Source of the DNA: Sphingomonas panacis
Lineage (GTDB): Bacteria > Pseudomonadota > Alphaproteobacteria > Sphingomonadales > Sphingomonadaceae
Length of the DNA stretch: 64,000 nt
Assembly (NCBI RefSeq): GCF_001717955.1
Contig: NZ_CP014168.1
Coordinates: 3,689,501 to 3,753,500 of the forward strand
Direction of reading: 5' to 3'
Under the pieces are notes generated by a model that ran no database searches, was not told the origin of the DNA, and saw only the letters and a program-made list of their open reading frames with translations. Positions 53,664 to 63,617 of this stretch are shown here, piece after piece. Position 1 is the first letter of the stretch; the number at the start of each line of letters is the position of its first letter. The position numbers and the translations under genes were made by a program.

Positions 53664-54977
53664 GTGCAACGCCCTACTTCCAAAACGCCCTCGGACTCGC
53701 AACCGCGCTCCGACCAGCGCATCGCCAAGCTGCTCGCCCGCGCGGGCATCGCCTCGCGCCGCGAGATCGAACGCATGATCGCCGACGGCCGAGTCGCCAT
53801 CAACGGCACCGTCATCGACACGCCCGCGACGATTCTCACCACACTCGACGGGGTGACCGTCGATGGCGTGGCCGTAGAGGCGCCCGCGCCGGCGCGGCTG
53901 TTCCTGTATCACAAGCCACCAGGGCTGCTCGTCACCGAGCATGATCCCGCCGGCCGGCCGACGATCTATGATCGGCTGCCCAACACGCTGCCGCGCGTAA
54001 TGCCGGTCGGGCGGCTCGATCTCGCCACCGAAGGGCTGCTTCTGCTCACCACCGACGGCGAGTTGAAGCGCCAGCTAGAACTGCCCGCGACCGGGGTGCA
54101 GCGCGCCTATCGCGCGCGTGCCTACGGTCCGATTACCCAGCAACAGCTTGAGGAGTTGATCCACGGCGTCGAGATCGAAGGCGTGCGCTACGGCTCGATC
54201 GACGCCAATCTGGAGCGGCGCACCGGTGCGAACGTGTGGATCGAGATGATCCTGACCGAAGGCAAGAACCGCGAGGTGCGGCGCGTGCTCGATTATCTCG
54301 GGCTGAAGGTCTCGCGGCTGATCCGCACGCGCTACGGCCCGTTCGTGCTGGGCGATCTCGCCCCCGGCGCGGTTGGCGAAGTGCGTGGGCACGATGTCGC
54401 CTCGTTCCGCAAGAACCCGACCCGGCTCGACCTGCCGCAACCGGCGCGATCGCGCTCGGCGGAGCCGGTGTACGATGCCGTGAAGCCCGCGCCGCGTGCC
54501 CGAGGCGAGGGGCACGCCGCGTCTGCGGCGCCAAAGAGTCGCAGCCCCGCCGCACCGCGCATCACCCGCGAAACCGCCGCCAGAGCCGACCGCGCCGCCT
54601 TCGCCGACGCGCGCCCGGTCCGTAAGCCGGGCGCACGGCCGGCGACCCCCGCGAGCCAGCCACGCGACGCCGCGAAGCCAACCACGCGACGCGACGCCAC
54701 AACCAGTCCGGCACGCGAGTCGACCTGGTCGCCACGCGACAGCCGCCCCGCCGAGGAGCGCACCGCGAGCCCCGCCCCGATCAAGCCGAAGCGCTTCTAC
54801 GATGCCAAGCCCAAGGCCGGCGCCCCTGCCCCGGCACGCGGCGAAGGCACCTCGCGCGCGCGCCGCACCGCGACCGACCCGCGCCCCAAACGCGAAGGCG
54901 CTCCCACCGACCGCCCGACGCCGCCACGCGGCCCGGCGCGCCCGTCCAAACCCCGCCCGACACGGACCCGTAAGTAA
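53664..54977 (+). CDS. rluB: Ribosomal large-subunit pseudouridine synthase B type, with basic disordered tail
   Basis: 437 residues from GTG 53664. S4 domain (about 18-75: QRIAKLLARAGIASRREIE), then the RsuA/RluB catalytic domain with the aspartate in MPVGRLDLATEGLLLLT, GKNREVRRVLDYLGL and LIRTRYGPFVLGDL. From about residue 265 to the end the protein is a basic, Pro/Ala/Arg-rich low-complexity tail. Modifies 23S rRNA (U2605 in E. coli). rsmD starts on the stop codon (one-base overlap). Confidence 0.9.
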   Translation: MQRPTSKTPSDSQPRSDQRIAKLLARAGIASRREIERMIADGRVAINGTVIDTPATILTTLDGVTVDGVAVEAPAPARLFLYHKPPGLLVTEHDPAGRPTIYDRLPNTLPRVMPVGRLDLATEGLLLLTTDGELKRQLELPATGVQRAYRARAYGPITQQQLEELIHGVEIEGVRYGSIDANLERRTGANVWIEMILTEGKNREVRRVLDYLGLKVSRLIRTRYGPFVLGDLAPGAVGEVRGHDVASFRKNPTRLDLPQPARSRSAEPVYDAVKPAPRARGEGHAASAAPKSRSPAAPRITRETAARADRAAFADARPVRKPGARPATPASQPRDAAKPTTRRDATTSPARESTWSPRDSRPAEERTASPAPIKPKRFYDAKPKAGAPAPARGEGTSRARRTATDPRPKREGAPTDRPTPPRGPARPSKPRPTRTRK

Positions 54978-55513
54978 TGCGCATCATCGCTGGAGAATGG
55001 CGCGGTCGCGCGCTCATCGCGCCCAAGGGCGAAGCTACCCGCCCCACCGCAGACCGGGTCCGCGAGGCGTTGTTCTCGATGCTGACCAGTCGCCTCGGCA
55101 GTTTCGAGGGGCTTGCGGTCGCCGATCTGTTCGCCGGCTCGGGCGCGCTCGGGCTGGAAGCGCTGTCGCGCGGCGCCGCCTCGTGCCTGTTCGTCGAACA
55201 GGACAAGCCAGCGCTCGACGCGCTGCGCATCAACATCGCCAAGCTCGGCGCGAAAGCCGATGTGCGCGCGCAATCGGTGCTGGCGCTCGGCGTCGCGCCC
55301 AAGCCGCTCGACGTGATCCTGATGGACCCGCCCTATGACAGCGGCGCGGGCGCGGTCGCGCTCGACAAGCTGGCGCGGCTCGGCTGGGTCAACGAGGCGA
55401 CATGGGTGAGTGTCGAGACCGCCAAGCGTGAGCCGCTGGAAGTCGCGGGCTTCGTCGAGGATACGAGCCGCGTGTTCGGCAAGGGGCGGATCACGCTGCT
55501 GCGGCGGGGGTAG
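54977..55513 (+). CDS. rsmD: 16S rRNA (guanine-966-N2)-methyltransferase
   Basis: 178 residues from ATG 54977, overlapping the rluB stop by one base. MRIIAGEWRGRAL start, VREALFSML, SAM loop ADLFAGSGALGLEALSRGA and catalytic MDPPYD. Length normal. Both genes act on rRNA, so an rRNA-modification operon. Confidence 0.94.
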   Translation: MRIIAGEWRGRALIAPKGEATRPTADRVREALFSMLTSRLGSFEGLAVADLFAGSGALGLEALSRGAASCLFVEQDKPALDALRINIAKLGAKADVRAQSVLALGVAPKPLDVILMDPPYDSGAGAVALDKLARLGWVNEATWVSVETAKREPLEVAGFVEDTSRVFGKGRITLLRRG

Positions 55514-55799
55514 AAGTCGCCTGCCCGGCACGGGCCAACAGGCGAATAGCGCCACCCCGCACCGAACCAACGCGCGTCGACTGCGCTCGTCATCATTGGA
55601 TGTGGGCCGTCGGCTGGTGTCCGCTTTTCGCGGTAGAAGACGTACCCCGTCGATCCTGACAGGCGGCGTTTACGGTCGGCTGATCGACTGCGGCCAGGCC
55701 GCGCCATGTATCCCGGAGGCCGCCCCGAAGGTCGTCGTCCAGCGTAACAAAAACGCCGCATTTGCATCTGAGATATAACTATTGCGCAGGCGTAACGAA
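55514..55799. other. Intergenic region after rsmD
   Basis: 286 bases with no convincing gene. It is less GC-rich near its right end, where a TATAAC box (55774-55779) may belong to a promoter for the small zinc-ribbon gene. Confidence 0.4.
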
Positions 55800-56024
55800 G
55801 TGATTAGCGAGCCCCCGGAATCGAGTTCAACGAAGGTGGGGGCCTTGAATTTCTTTCTTTTGATGAAATGTCTTGCTGGCGACCATAGGCGCGACAGCAG
55901 GCGCGTGCGCAGCGTGGGAAATGTCGATTTCTCCCGCTGCAAGGGGTGCGGGCGACGGATGATCCGGGACAAAGGCCCGTGGCGTATCGAACGCCGAGTC
56001 GACCGCTTGAAACGTGGAGAATAA
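55800..56024 (+). CDS. Small protein with zinc-ribbon-like C-x2-C motif
   Basis: 74 residues from GTG 55800; TTG 55782 is an alternative. The middle LNFFLLMKCLAGDHRRD and the later FSRCKGCGRRMIRDKG give a C-x(n)-H...C-x2-C pattern that can bind zinc, as in DUF1660-type mini zinc ribbons. Basic C terminus. Codon use is less biased than its neighbours. Reality is likely but not certain. Confidence 0.5.
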   Translation: MISEPPESSSTKVGALNFFLLMKCLAGDHRRDSRRVRSVGNVDFSRCKGCGRRMIRDKGPWRIERRVDRLKRGE

Positions 56025-56061
56025 GCGGCAAGACGGACGGACTTCGAAGTCGGTACCTTAG

Positions 56062-56079
56062 CCGGGGCGGGAACCCCGG
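56062..56079. terminator. Hairpin after the small zinc-ribbon gene
   Basis: CCGGGG / CCCCGG stem with a 6-base loop, 38 bases past the stop codon. Weak T content, so tentative. Confidence 0.35.
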
Positions 56080-56191
56080 TTCCGCGCGCCCGCTTTCATC
56101 ACCCGCCGCCCTTCAGCGATCCTGAAACGCCAGCGGAACGAAGTGCGCGCTCCCTCATTGGCATATCCGACATTCAACCGGAGATTCCCCG

Positions 56192-56590
56192 ATGAAAGCC
56201 TTGATCCTCTCGCTGGCCGTGCTGGCCACTCCCGCCGCCGCGCAGGCGCCCAATTGGGCGAAGGCGCAGCCGATATCGATCACCATGACCGATCACGGTT
56301 TCGTGCCGCGCCGGATCGCGCTGCGGCAGGGCGCGCCCTATGTGCTGCGGGTCACCAACCGCTCCGACAAGGGGCACAACCTCACGCAGAAGGCGTTCTT
56401 CGCCGCCGCTCGCGTGCGCCCGGAGGATCGTGGCGAGACGCGTGACGGGCAGATCGTGCTGGCTTCGGGAGAGCGCGTAACGGTGCGATTCCTCGCCCCG
56501 GTCACGCGGCGCGGCGGCACCTATCAGTTCAGCAGCACGACGCTCGCCGATGCGAGCGACGATTACAAAGGCGTGTTCGTGATACGGTGA
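56192..56590 (+). CDS. Exported cupredoxin-like protein
   Basis: 132 residues from ATG 56192 (GGAG upstream). Signal peptide 1-18 (LILSLAVLATPAAAQA). The body has a cupredoxin-like beta pattern (ISITMTDHGFVPRRIALRQG, YVLRVTNRSDKGHNLTQ, TVRFLAPVTRRGGTYQF). H at GHNLT is in the place of a copper ligand, but the usual Cys-x-x-x-x-His loop is missing, so copper binding is doubtful. Convergent with the MFS gene, one base apart. Confidence 0.7.
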   Translation: MKALILSLAVLATPAAAQAPNWAKAQPISITMTDHGFVPRRIALRQGAPYVLRVTNRSDKGHNLTQKAFFAAARVRPEDRGETRDGQIVLASGERVTVRFLAPVTRRGGTYQFSSTTLADASDDYKGVFVIR

Positions 56591-56591
56591 G

Positions 56592-57848
56592 TCAGCGCGC
56601 GCTGGTCGCGCGCCGCGCCATCGCCAGCCCGCCGAGGCTGAGCGCGCCGGCCGCGACCAGCAGCATGCCCACCGCCCATAGTCCGTCGCTCTTGGCGAGC
56701 GCGGACGCGCCCATCGGCGTTAACGCGCCGCCGATGATCCCGCCCATGCTGAACGCGAGGCTCACCGCAGTATAGCGCACACCAGCCGGGAACAGTTCGG
56801 GAATGAAGCCGCCGAGCGGCCCGTAGGTAAAGCCCATCACGAACAACGCCGCCGCCAGCCACACCCACACCCCGAACAGCGACGCCGCGCCCAGCCCCGG
56901 CGCGATCGTCAACCCGGCGACGATGCAGCCGAGGAAGCCGAACGCCATCACCCGCCGCACGCCGTACCAGTCCGCCAGCACGGTCGCGACAATCACGCCG
57001 AGCGCGAGGAACAGCACCGCCGCCATCTCGATCGCGAGATACGCCTGCCGGCCATGCCCCTGCACGCTCGTCCCATAGCCGAGCGCGAAAGCGGTCGAGA
57101 GATAGAACAAGGCATAGCAGGCGACCACGCAGAAGGTCGCCGCGAGCACCGGCTTGAGGTGATCGCGCAGCAGTTCGGCGAACGGCACCGGCGGGATCGC
57201 GTGTTTCGCCTCCGCCTCCAGGAACGCCGGCGTTTCGGTGAGCTTGAGCCGCACCCACAGCCCGAGCAGCACCAGTACCGCGCTGGTCAGGAACGGCAGC
57301 CGCCAGCCCCAGGCAAGGAAATCCGCATCGCTCATCACGCTGCCGAGGATCAGAAAGAAGCCGTTCGCAGCAACGAACCCGACCGGCGCGCCGAGCGGCG
57401 GGAACATGCCGTAGCGCATCTCCCAGCCCTTGGGCGCATTCTCGACCGCGAGCAGCGACGCTCCGCCCCATTCGCCCCCGAGGCCAAGCCCCTGCCCGAA
57501 GCGCAGCACGCACAGGATCGCCGGCGCGACCCAGCCGACCTGTGCGTAGGTCGGCAGGAAGGCGATCAGCACGGTCGATCCGCCCATCAGCATCAGGCTG
57601 GCGACGAGCGTGGACTTGCGCCCGATGCGATCGCCGAAATGGCCGAACAGCGCCGCGCCGACCGGCCGCGCGATGAAGGCCACGCCGAACACGGCGTAGG
57701 ACGACAGCAATTGCACCGCCTTGTCGGCGGTCGGGAAGAACAATGGCCCGAACACCAGCGAGGCGGCGGTCGCATAGATGTAGAAGTCGTAGAACTCGAC
57801 CGTGGTGCCGGTCAGGCTGGCGAGCAATACGCGCGTGTGCGCGGTCAT
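56592..57848 (-). CDS. MFS transporter, metabolite:H+ symporter family
   Basis: 418 residues from ATG 57848 (an ATG five codons earlier is possible). About twelve membrane segments, GHFGDRIGRKSTLVASLMLMG (the loop 2-3 MFS motif, shown in part: GDRIGRKS), and EFYDFYIYATAA in helix 1 as in ProP, ShiA and CitA relatives. Substrate probably a small carboxylate or osmolyte; not determinable. Confidence 0.88.
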   Translation of the reverse strand: MTAHTRVLLASLTGTTVEFYDFYIYATAASLVFGPLFFPTADKAVQLLSSYAVFGVAFIARPVGAALFGHFGDRIGRKSTLVASLMLMGGSTVLIAFLPTYAQVGWVAPAILCVLRFGQGLGLGGEWGGASLLAVENAPKGWEMRYGMFPPLGAPVGFVAANGFFLILGSVMSDADFLAWGWRLPFLTSAVLVLLGLWVRLKLTETPAFLEAEAKHAIPPVPFAELLRDHLKPVLAATFCVVACYALFYLSTAFALGYGTSVQGHGRQAYLAIEMAAVLFLALGVIVATVLADWYGVRRVMAFGFLGCIVAGLTIAPGLGAASLFGVWVWLAAALFVMGFTYGPLGGFIPELFPAGVRYTAVSLAFSMGGIIGGALTPMGASALAKSDGLWAVGMLLVAAGALSLGGLAMARRATSAR

Positions 57849-57910
57849 CGTATGGCGAGGCATCCCGCCTGATCGCCCGCACGCGGCGAGCGGTCAAGAC
57901 GGGTGCGGAG

Positions 57911-58792
57911 TCAGACGGTCGCCCACGCCGCGCGCGGGATGCCCTGTGCGTAGAGCAAGGCGGTGAGATCGCCGTGGTCGATCCGCGCCGCCGCCGCCGC
58001 CGCGACGATCGGCTTGGCGTGATAGGCGACGCCAAGCCCGGCCGCGCCGATCATGGCCAGGTCGTTGGCGCCGTCCCCCACCGCGAGCGTCGCGGCGTCG
58101 GGCAGGCCGAATTCGGCGGTGGCGGCGCGCAGCGTGTCGAGCTTGGTCTGCGCGCCGACGATCGGCTTGGTGACGGTGCCACTCAGCACGCGCTCGGCGA
58201 TTTCGAGCCGGTTGGCGATCGCGCGATGGAAGCCGATCTTGGCGGCGACCGGCTCGGCAAAGCGGGTGAACCCGCCCGAGACGAGGATCGCGGTCGCGCC
58301 CCAGCCGCGCATCGTCTTCACCAGCGCCTCGGCACCGGGCATGATCGCGACGCGTTCGTCGAGGCAACGTTGGATCACGCCCTCGTCGAGCCCCTTGAGC
58401 AAGGCGACGCGCGCATCGAGCGCCGATTCGAAATCGAGCTCGCCGCGCATCGCCGCCTCGGTGACGGCGCTGATCTGGGCTTTGATGCCCGCGTAATCGG
58501 CGAGTTCGTCGATGCATTCGACCGTGATCATCGTCGAATCCATATCGGCAACGAGCAGGTGCTTGCGGCGGCCTTCGGCGGGTTGAACCACCACATCGAC
58601 CCCGGCGAACGCGCCTTCGAGCGCCTGCCGCGCGGCATCGGGCGAGAGCGTGAAGGCGAGATCGGCGGCGTCGCCATCATCGATCCAGCCTCCCGCCACG
58701 CTCGAACAGCCGGCGGCGTCGAGCCGGTCGCGGGCTTCGGAAATATCGCCTGCGGTGAGGCGGCCCGGTGCTATCAACGTCGCGATGAACAT
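57911..58792 (-). CDS. serB: Phosphoserine phosphatase
   Basis: 293 residues from ATG 58792. HAD fold with nucleophile D83 and acid D85 (VADMDSTMI), SGGFTRFAEP, K in GTVTKPIVG region and VGDGANDLAMI. The N-terminal ACT-like domain is present (1-75). Last step of serine biosynthesis. Confidence 0.94.
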   Translation of the reverse strand: MFIATLIAPGRLTAGDISEARDRLDAAGCSSVAGGWIDDGDAADLAFTLSPDAARQALEGAFAGVDVVVQPAEGRRKHLLVADMDSTMITVECIDELADYAGIKAQISAVTEAAMRGELDFESALDARVALLKGLDEGVIQRCLDERVAIMPGAEALVKTMRGWGATAILVSGGFTRFAEPVAAKIGFHRAIANRLEIAERVLSGTVTKPIVGAQTKLDTLRAATAEFGLPDAATLAVGDGANDLAMIGAAGLGVAYHAKPIVAAAAAARIDHGDLTALLYAQGIPRAAWATV

Positions 58793-58815
58793 TCGTTACC
58801 CTTCACTTCCCTCCC

Positions 58816-58884
58816 CCGTTCGTGCTGAGCTTGTCGAAGCACGTGTTCCGCGACACGCCCTTCGACAGGCTCAGGGCGAACGGG
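58816..58884. repeat. Palindromic repeat family C, copy 3
   Basis: CCGTTCGTGCTGAGCTTGTC at left, TTCGACAGGCTCAGGGCGAA at right, partial pairing. Between the divergent serB and miaA starts, 13 bases before miaA. Confidence 0.8.
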
Positions 58885-58897
58885 GAGAGATGGTCGC

Positions 58898-59818
58898 ATG
58901 ACCGAACTCCCGAAGGTGGCGCTCATTACAGGGCCGACGGCAAGCGGCAAGTCTGCGCTGGCGCTGGCGCTGGCGGAAGCGCGCGACGGCGTGGTCATCA
59001 ACGCCGATTCGGCGCAGGTCTATCGCGACCTGCGCGTCGTCTCGGCACGCCCCTCACTCGAGGAGGAAGCACGCGCGCCGCACCGGCTGTTCGGCCATGT
59101 CGATGGTGCCGATTCCAGCTATTCCGCCGCGCGCTGGGCAGCCGAGGCGCGCGCGGAAATCGATGCGGCGCATGCGGCGAACACGCTGCCGATCCTCGTC
59201 GGCGGTACTGGCCTGTATCTGCGCACATTGCTCGACGGGATCGCGCCGGTTCCCGAAATCGATCCAATGATCCGCGCCGAGGTGCGTGCGCTGCCCGTGG
59301 CGGAAGCGCATGCGCAGCTTGCCGCGCTCGATCCCGCGATGGCGGTCGCGCTCAACCCCGCCGACACCACCCGCGTCGCCCGCGCGCTCGAGGTGGTGCG
59401 ATCGACCGGGCGCTCGATCGGCGACTGGCGCGCAGACAAGCACGGCGGCATCGGCGACCGTATCAATCTTGCCGCGCTGATCCTGCTGCCCGATCGGGCA
59501 TGGCTCAACGCGCGCATCGACACGCGCTTCACAGCGATGGTGCGCGACGGGGCGGACGAGGTCGCCGCGTTGCTCGCCCGCGACGACGTGCCTGCCGATG
59601 CGCCGGTGCGCCGTGCGATCGGTGTGCCGGAGATCGCGGCGATGCTCGGCGGCGACATCGACGCCGCCACCGCCGCCACGGCGGGCGCCACCGCGACCCG
59701 GCAATACGCCAAGCGGCAATACACCTGGTTCCGAAATCAGCCACCCGAACGCTGGATTCGTACCGATGAGACAGAAATATCCGTGCAGGTCGCACAATTA
59801 GCAACTTTATTACAATGA
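58898..59818 (+). CDS. miaA: tRNA dimethylallyltransferase
   Basis: 306 residues from ATG 58898 (GGGGAGAG upstream). Walker [13 protein letters not shown] (12-19), [23 protein letters not shown] and the C-terminal [14 protein letters not shown]. Adds the isopentenyl group to A37 of UNN-reading tRNAs. Followed by ilvB after 81 bases. Confidence 0.95.
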   Translation: MTELPKVALITGPTASGKSALALALAEARDGVVINADSAQVYRDLRVVSARPSLEEEARAPHRLFGHVDGADSSYSAARWAAEARAEIDAAHAANTLPILVGGTGLYLRTLLDGIAPVPEIDPMIRAEVRALPVAEAHAQLAALDPAMAVALNPADTTRVARALEVVRSTGRSIGDWRADKHGGIGDRINLAALILLPDRAWLNARIDTRFTAMVRDGADEVAALLARDDVPADAPVRRAIGVPEIAAMLGGDIDAATAATAGATATRQYAKRQYTWFRNQPPERWIRTDETEISVQVAQLATLLQ

Positions 59819-59824
59819 TAGCGG

Positions 59825-59853
59825 TTGACGCGTATGTTTCATGCGATTAGCAG
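59825..59853 (+). promoter_or_regulatory. Candidate promoter of ilvBNC
   Basis: TTGACG (59825-59830), 17-base spacer, TAGCAG (59848-59853), about 47 bases before the ilvB GTG. The -35 is strong, the -10 weak. Confidence 0.45.
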
Positions 59854-59899
59854 CGCCACTCCGACGATGCTATGCGGAACGCCGCAAAGGAGACCTGCC

Positions 59900-61657
59900 G
59901 TGGCCGAGAAAAGTGGAGCCGATATCCTGATCGAGACGCTGTGCGATCTCGGTGTGGAGATCGTGTTCGGCTACCCGGGCGGAGCGGTGTTGCCGATTTA
60001 CGATGCCATGTTCCGCTCCGGCCGGATCAAGCACATCCTGGTCCGCCACGAACAGGCGGCGACGCATGCGGCGGAGGGCTATGCCCGTTCGACCGGCAAG
60101 TGCGGGGTCGTGCTCGTCACCTCTGGGCCGGGCGCGACCAACGCCGTCACCGGCATCACCGATGCGCTGATGGATTCGATCCCGATGGTCGTGCTGACCG
60201 GACAGGTTCCGACCGCGCTGATCGGCACCGATGCCTTCCAGGAGGCCGACACGGTCGGCATCACGCGGCATTGCTCGAAGCACAATTACCTCGTGAAAGA
60301 CCCGGCCAAGCTGGCGGAAACCATCAAGGAGGCGTTCCACATCGCCACCTCGGGCCGTCCCGGTCCGGTCGTGGTCGATATCCCCAAGGACGTTCAGGTC
60401 GCCACCGCGCGCTACGTCAAGGCACCCGCCACCACCAGCGCGACGGTCCACAAGACCTATCGCCCGCAGGTCAAGGCCGACCCGACGCTGATCGAGCAGG
60501 CGGTCGACATGCTGGCCGCGGCGGAGCGGCCGATCCTGTACACGGGAGGCGGCATCATCAACGCCGGGCCGGGCGCGAGCCAGTTGCTGCGCGAACTCGC
60601 CAGGATCACCGGCGCGCCGGTCACCTCGACGTTGATGGGGCTGGGCGCGCTGCCCGCCTCCTCGCCGCAGTGGCTCGGCATGCTCGGGATGCACGGCACC
60701 TACGAAGCCAATCACGCGATGAACCAGGCCGACCTGATCCTGTGCATCGGCGCACGCTTCGATGACCGCGTGACCGGGCGGCTCGACGCGTTCAGTCCCA
60801 AGAGCCGCAAGGTTCACATCGATATCGATCGCTCGTCGATCAACAAGAACGTCCGCGTCGATCTCGCGATCGTCGCCGATGCCGGTCGCGCGCTGGAGGA
60901 TCTGGTGCGCGTCTATAAGGCGCGGCGGCATCCCAAGCCCGATCTGGCCGACTGGTGGCAGCGCATCGAAACGTGGCGCGCGGTCAAGAGCCTCGGCTTC
61001 CCGGCCTCGACCAAGGAGATCATGCCGCAGCAGGCGATCCGCTCGCTGTGGGCGGCGACGCATCATCGCAACCCGATCATCACCACCGAGGTCGGCCAGC
61101 ATCAGATGTGGGCGGCGCAGCACTTCGATTTCGAGGGGCCGAACAAGTGGCTGACGAGCGGCGGCCTCGGCACGATGGGCTATGGCCTTCCCGCCGCGAT
61201 CGGCGCGCAGCTCGGCAATCCGGGCGCGCTCGTCATCGACATCGCCGGCGAAGCCTCGATCCAGATGAACATCCAGGAGCTTGGCACCGCCACGCAATAC
61301 CGGCTGCCGGTCAAGATCTTCATCCTCAACAACCAATATATGGGGATGGTCCGCCAGTGGCAGGAACTGACCTATTCGAGCCGCTATTCGGAAAGCTATT
61401 CGGACGCGCTGCCCGATTTCGTGCGGCTGGGCGAGGCTTACGGGTGGAAGGGCATCCTCATCGAAGGACCGGACCAGCTCGACGACGGCATCGCCGACAT
61501 GCTGGCGTATGACGGCCCGGTGATCGTCGATTGCCGCGTCGCGCAGCTCACCAACTGCTTCCCGATGATCCCGAGTGGTGCCGCGCATACCGACATGCTG
61601 CTTTATTCGAGCGAAGTGTCGGGCGAGATGGACGACCGCGCGAAGGCGCTGGTGTGA
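59900..61657 (+). CDS. ilvB: Acetolactate synthase large subunit
   Basis: 585 residues from GTG 59900 (AAAGGAG seven bases upstream); an in-frame ATG at 59834 lacks a good site. ThDP enzyme: [18 protein letters not shown] with the catalytic glutamate in [16 protein letters not shown] and, in the C-terminal domain, a ThDP-binding segment ([15 protein letters not shown] then [13 protein letters not shown]; the usual GDGSF reads GEASI). Condenses pyruvate to acetolactate for Val/Leu/Ile. ilvN follows after a family A repeat. Confidence 0.95.
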   Translation: MAEKSGADILIETLCDLGVEIVFGYPGGAVLPIYDAMFRSGRIKHILVRHEQAATHAAEGYARSTGKCGVVLVTSGPGATNAVTGITDALMDSIPMVVLTGQVPTALIGTDAFQEADTVGITRHCSKHNYLVKDPAKLAETIKEAFHIATSGRPGPVVVDIPKDVQVATARYVKAPATTSATVHKTYRPQVKADPTLIEQAVDMLAAAERPILYTGGGIINAGPGASQLLRELARITGAPVTSTLMGLGALPASSPQWLGMLGMHGTYEANHAMNQADLILCIGARFDDRVTGRLDAFSPKSRKVHIDIDRSSINKNVRVDLAIVADAGRALEDLVRVYKARRHPKPDLADWWQRIETWRAVKSLGFPASTKEIMPQQAIRSLWAATHHRNPIITTEVGQHQMWAAQHFDFEGPNKWLTSGGLGTMGYGLPAAIGAQLGNPGALVIDIAGEASIQMNIQELGTATQYRLPVKIFILNNQYMGMVRQWQELTYSSRYSESYSDALPDFVRLGEAYGWKGILIEGPDQLDDGIADMLAYDGPVIVDCRVAQLTNCFPMIPSGAAHTDMLLYSSEVSGEMDDRAKALV

Positions 61658-61672
61658 TGGCGCTTTGCGCTT

Positions 61673-61754
61673 CGTCACCCCAGCGAAAGCTGGGGTCTCG
61701 TGCGGCACGCGCACGCTTCGTAACAGGGAGATCCCAGCTTTCGCTGGGATGACG
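61673..61754. repeat. Palindromic repeat family A, copy 3, between ilvB and ilvN
   Basis: 82 bp: CGTCACCCCAGCGAAAGCTG at left, CAGCTTTCGCTGGGATGACG at right. It ends four bases before the ilvN ATG, so it covers the expected ribosome site. Confidence 0.9.
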
Positions 61755-61758
61755 CCAA

Positions 61759-62274
61759 ATGCACATTCAGCAACAAACCGCAGAACGGCACACGCTCGCC
61801 GTCATCGTCGATAACGAACCCGGCATCCTCGCGCGGATCGCGGGGCTGTTCACCGCGCGCGGCTACAATATCGAGAGCCTCACCGTCTCGGAGATCACCG
61901 AGGACAAGGCGGTCAGCCGCATCACCATCGTCACCTCGGCGAGCCCCCCGGTGCTCGAACAGATCGTCGCGCAGCTCGACCGGCTGGTGCCCGTCCACAA
62001 GGTTCGCGACCTGACGGCGGAGGGCGACCACGTCGAGCGCGAGCTGGCGCTGGTCAAGGTGCGCGGCACCGGCGACCACCGCATCGAAGCGCTGCGCCTC
62101 GCCGAAGTGTACCGCGCGCGGGTCGTCGATGCGACCATCTCCAGCTTCGTGTTCGAGGTGACGGGGGGCATCGACAAAATCGACAAGTTCGTGTCGCTGA
62201 TGAGCGAGGTCGGGCTGATCGAGGTCGCCCGTACCGGCATCGTCGCGATCTCGCGCGGCAAGGAAGCCGCCTGA
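61759..62274 (+). CDS. ilvN: Acetolactate synthase small (regulatory) subunit
   Basis: 171 residues from ATG 61759. ACT domain with NEPGILARIAGLFTARGYN and ESLTV, then a C-terminal ACT-like half. Confers valine feedback control. Because the repeat ends four bases upstream, the only SD-like sequence (GGGATGA) lies inside the repeat itself. Confidence 0.94.
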   Translation: MHIQQQTAERHTLAVIVDNEPGILARIAGLFTARGYNIESLTVSEITEDKAVSRITIVTSASPPVLEQIVAQLDRLVPVHKVRDLTAEGDHVERELALVKVRGTGDHRIEALRLAEVYRARVVDATISSFVFEVTGGIDKIDKFVSLMSEVGLIEVARTGIVAISRGKEAA

Positions 62275-62301
62275 CTTTACCTATTGAACGACAACCACCG
62301 T

Positions 62302-63427
<1,126 letters not shown>

Positions 63428-63438
63428 GCGAACCGCCG

Positions 63439-63520
63439 CCCGTTCGTGTCGAGCGAAATCGAGACACCCCGCGCAGCGCGCGTGGGGCTTGTCCCTCGAC
63501 TTCGCTCGGGACGAACGGGA
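63439..63520. repeat. Palindromic repeat family B, copy 2, after ilvC
   Basis: CCCGTTCGTGTCGAGCGAAA at left and TTCGCTCGGGACGAACGGG at right, with an inner CCCCGCGC/GCGCGTGGGG hairpin. Starts 12 bases past the ilvC stop; may end the ilv transcript. Confidence 0.85.
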
Positions 63521-63617
63521 GTGGCAGCACATTCGTGAAACGATTCGTTGCCGAGTTGGGCTTTGACGGGCGAAGCGCGGAAGATCAGGGTCGCGGCCTC
63601 AACAGGAGACACTTGTG

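Noticed and set aside
59825..59899. Upstream in-frame starts of ilvB at 59825 or 59834
   Set aside because: They lack a ribosome site, overlap the presumed promoter and precede AAAGGAG seven bases before the GTG at 59900.
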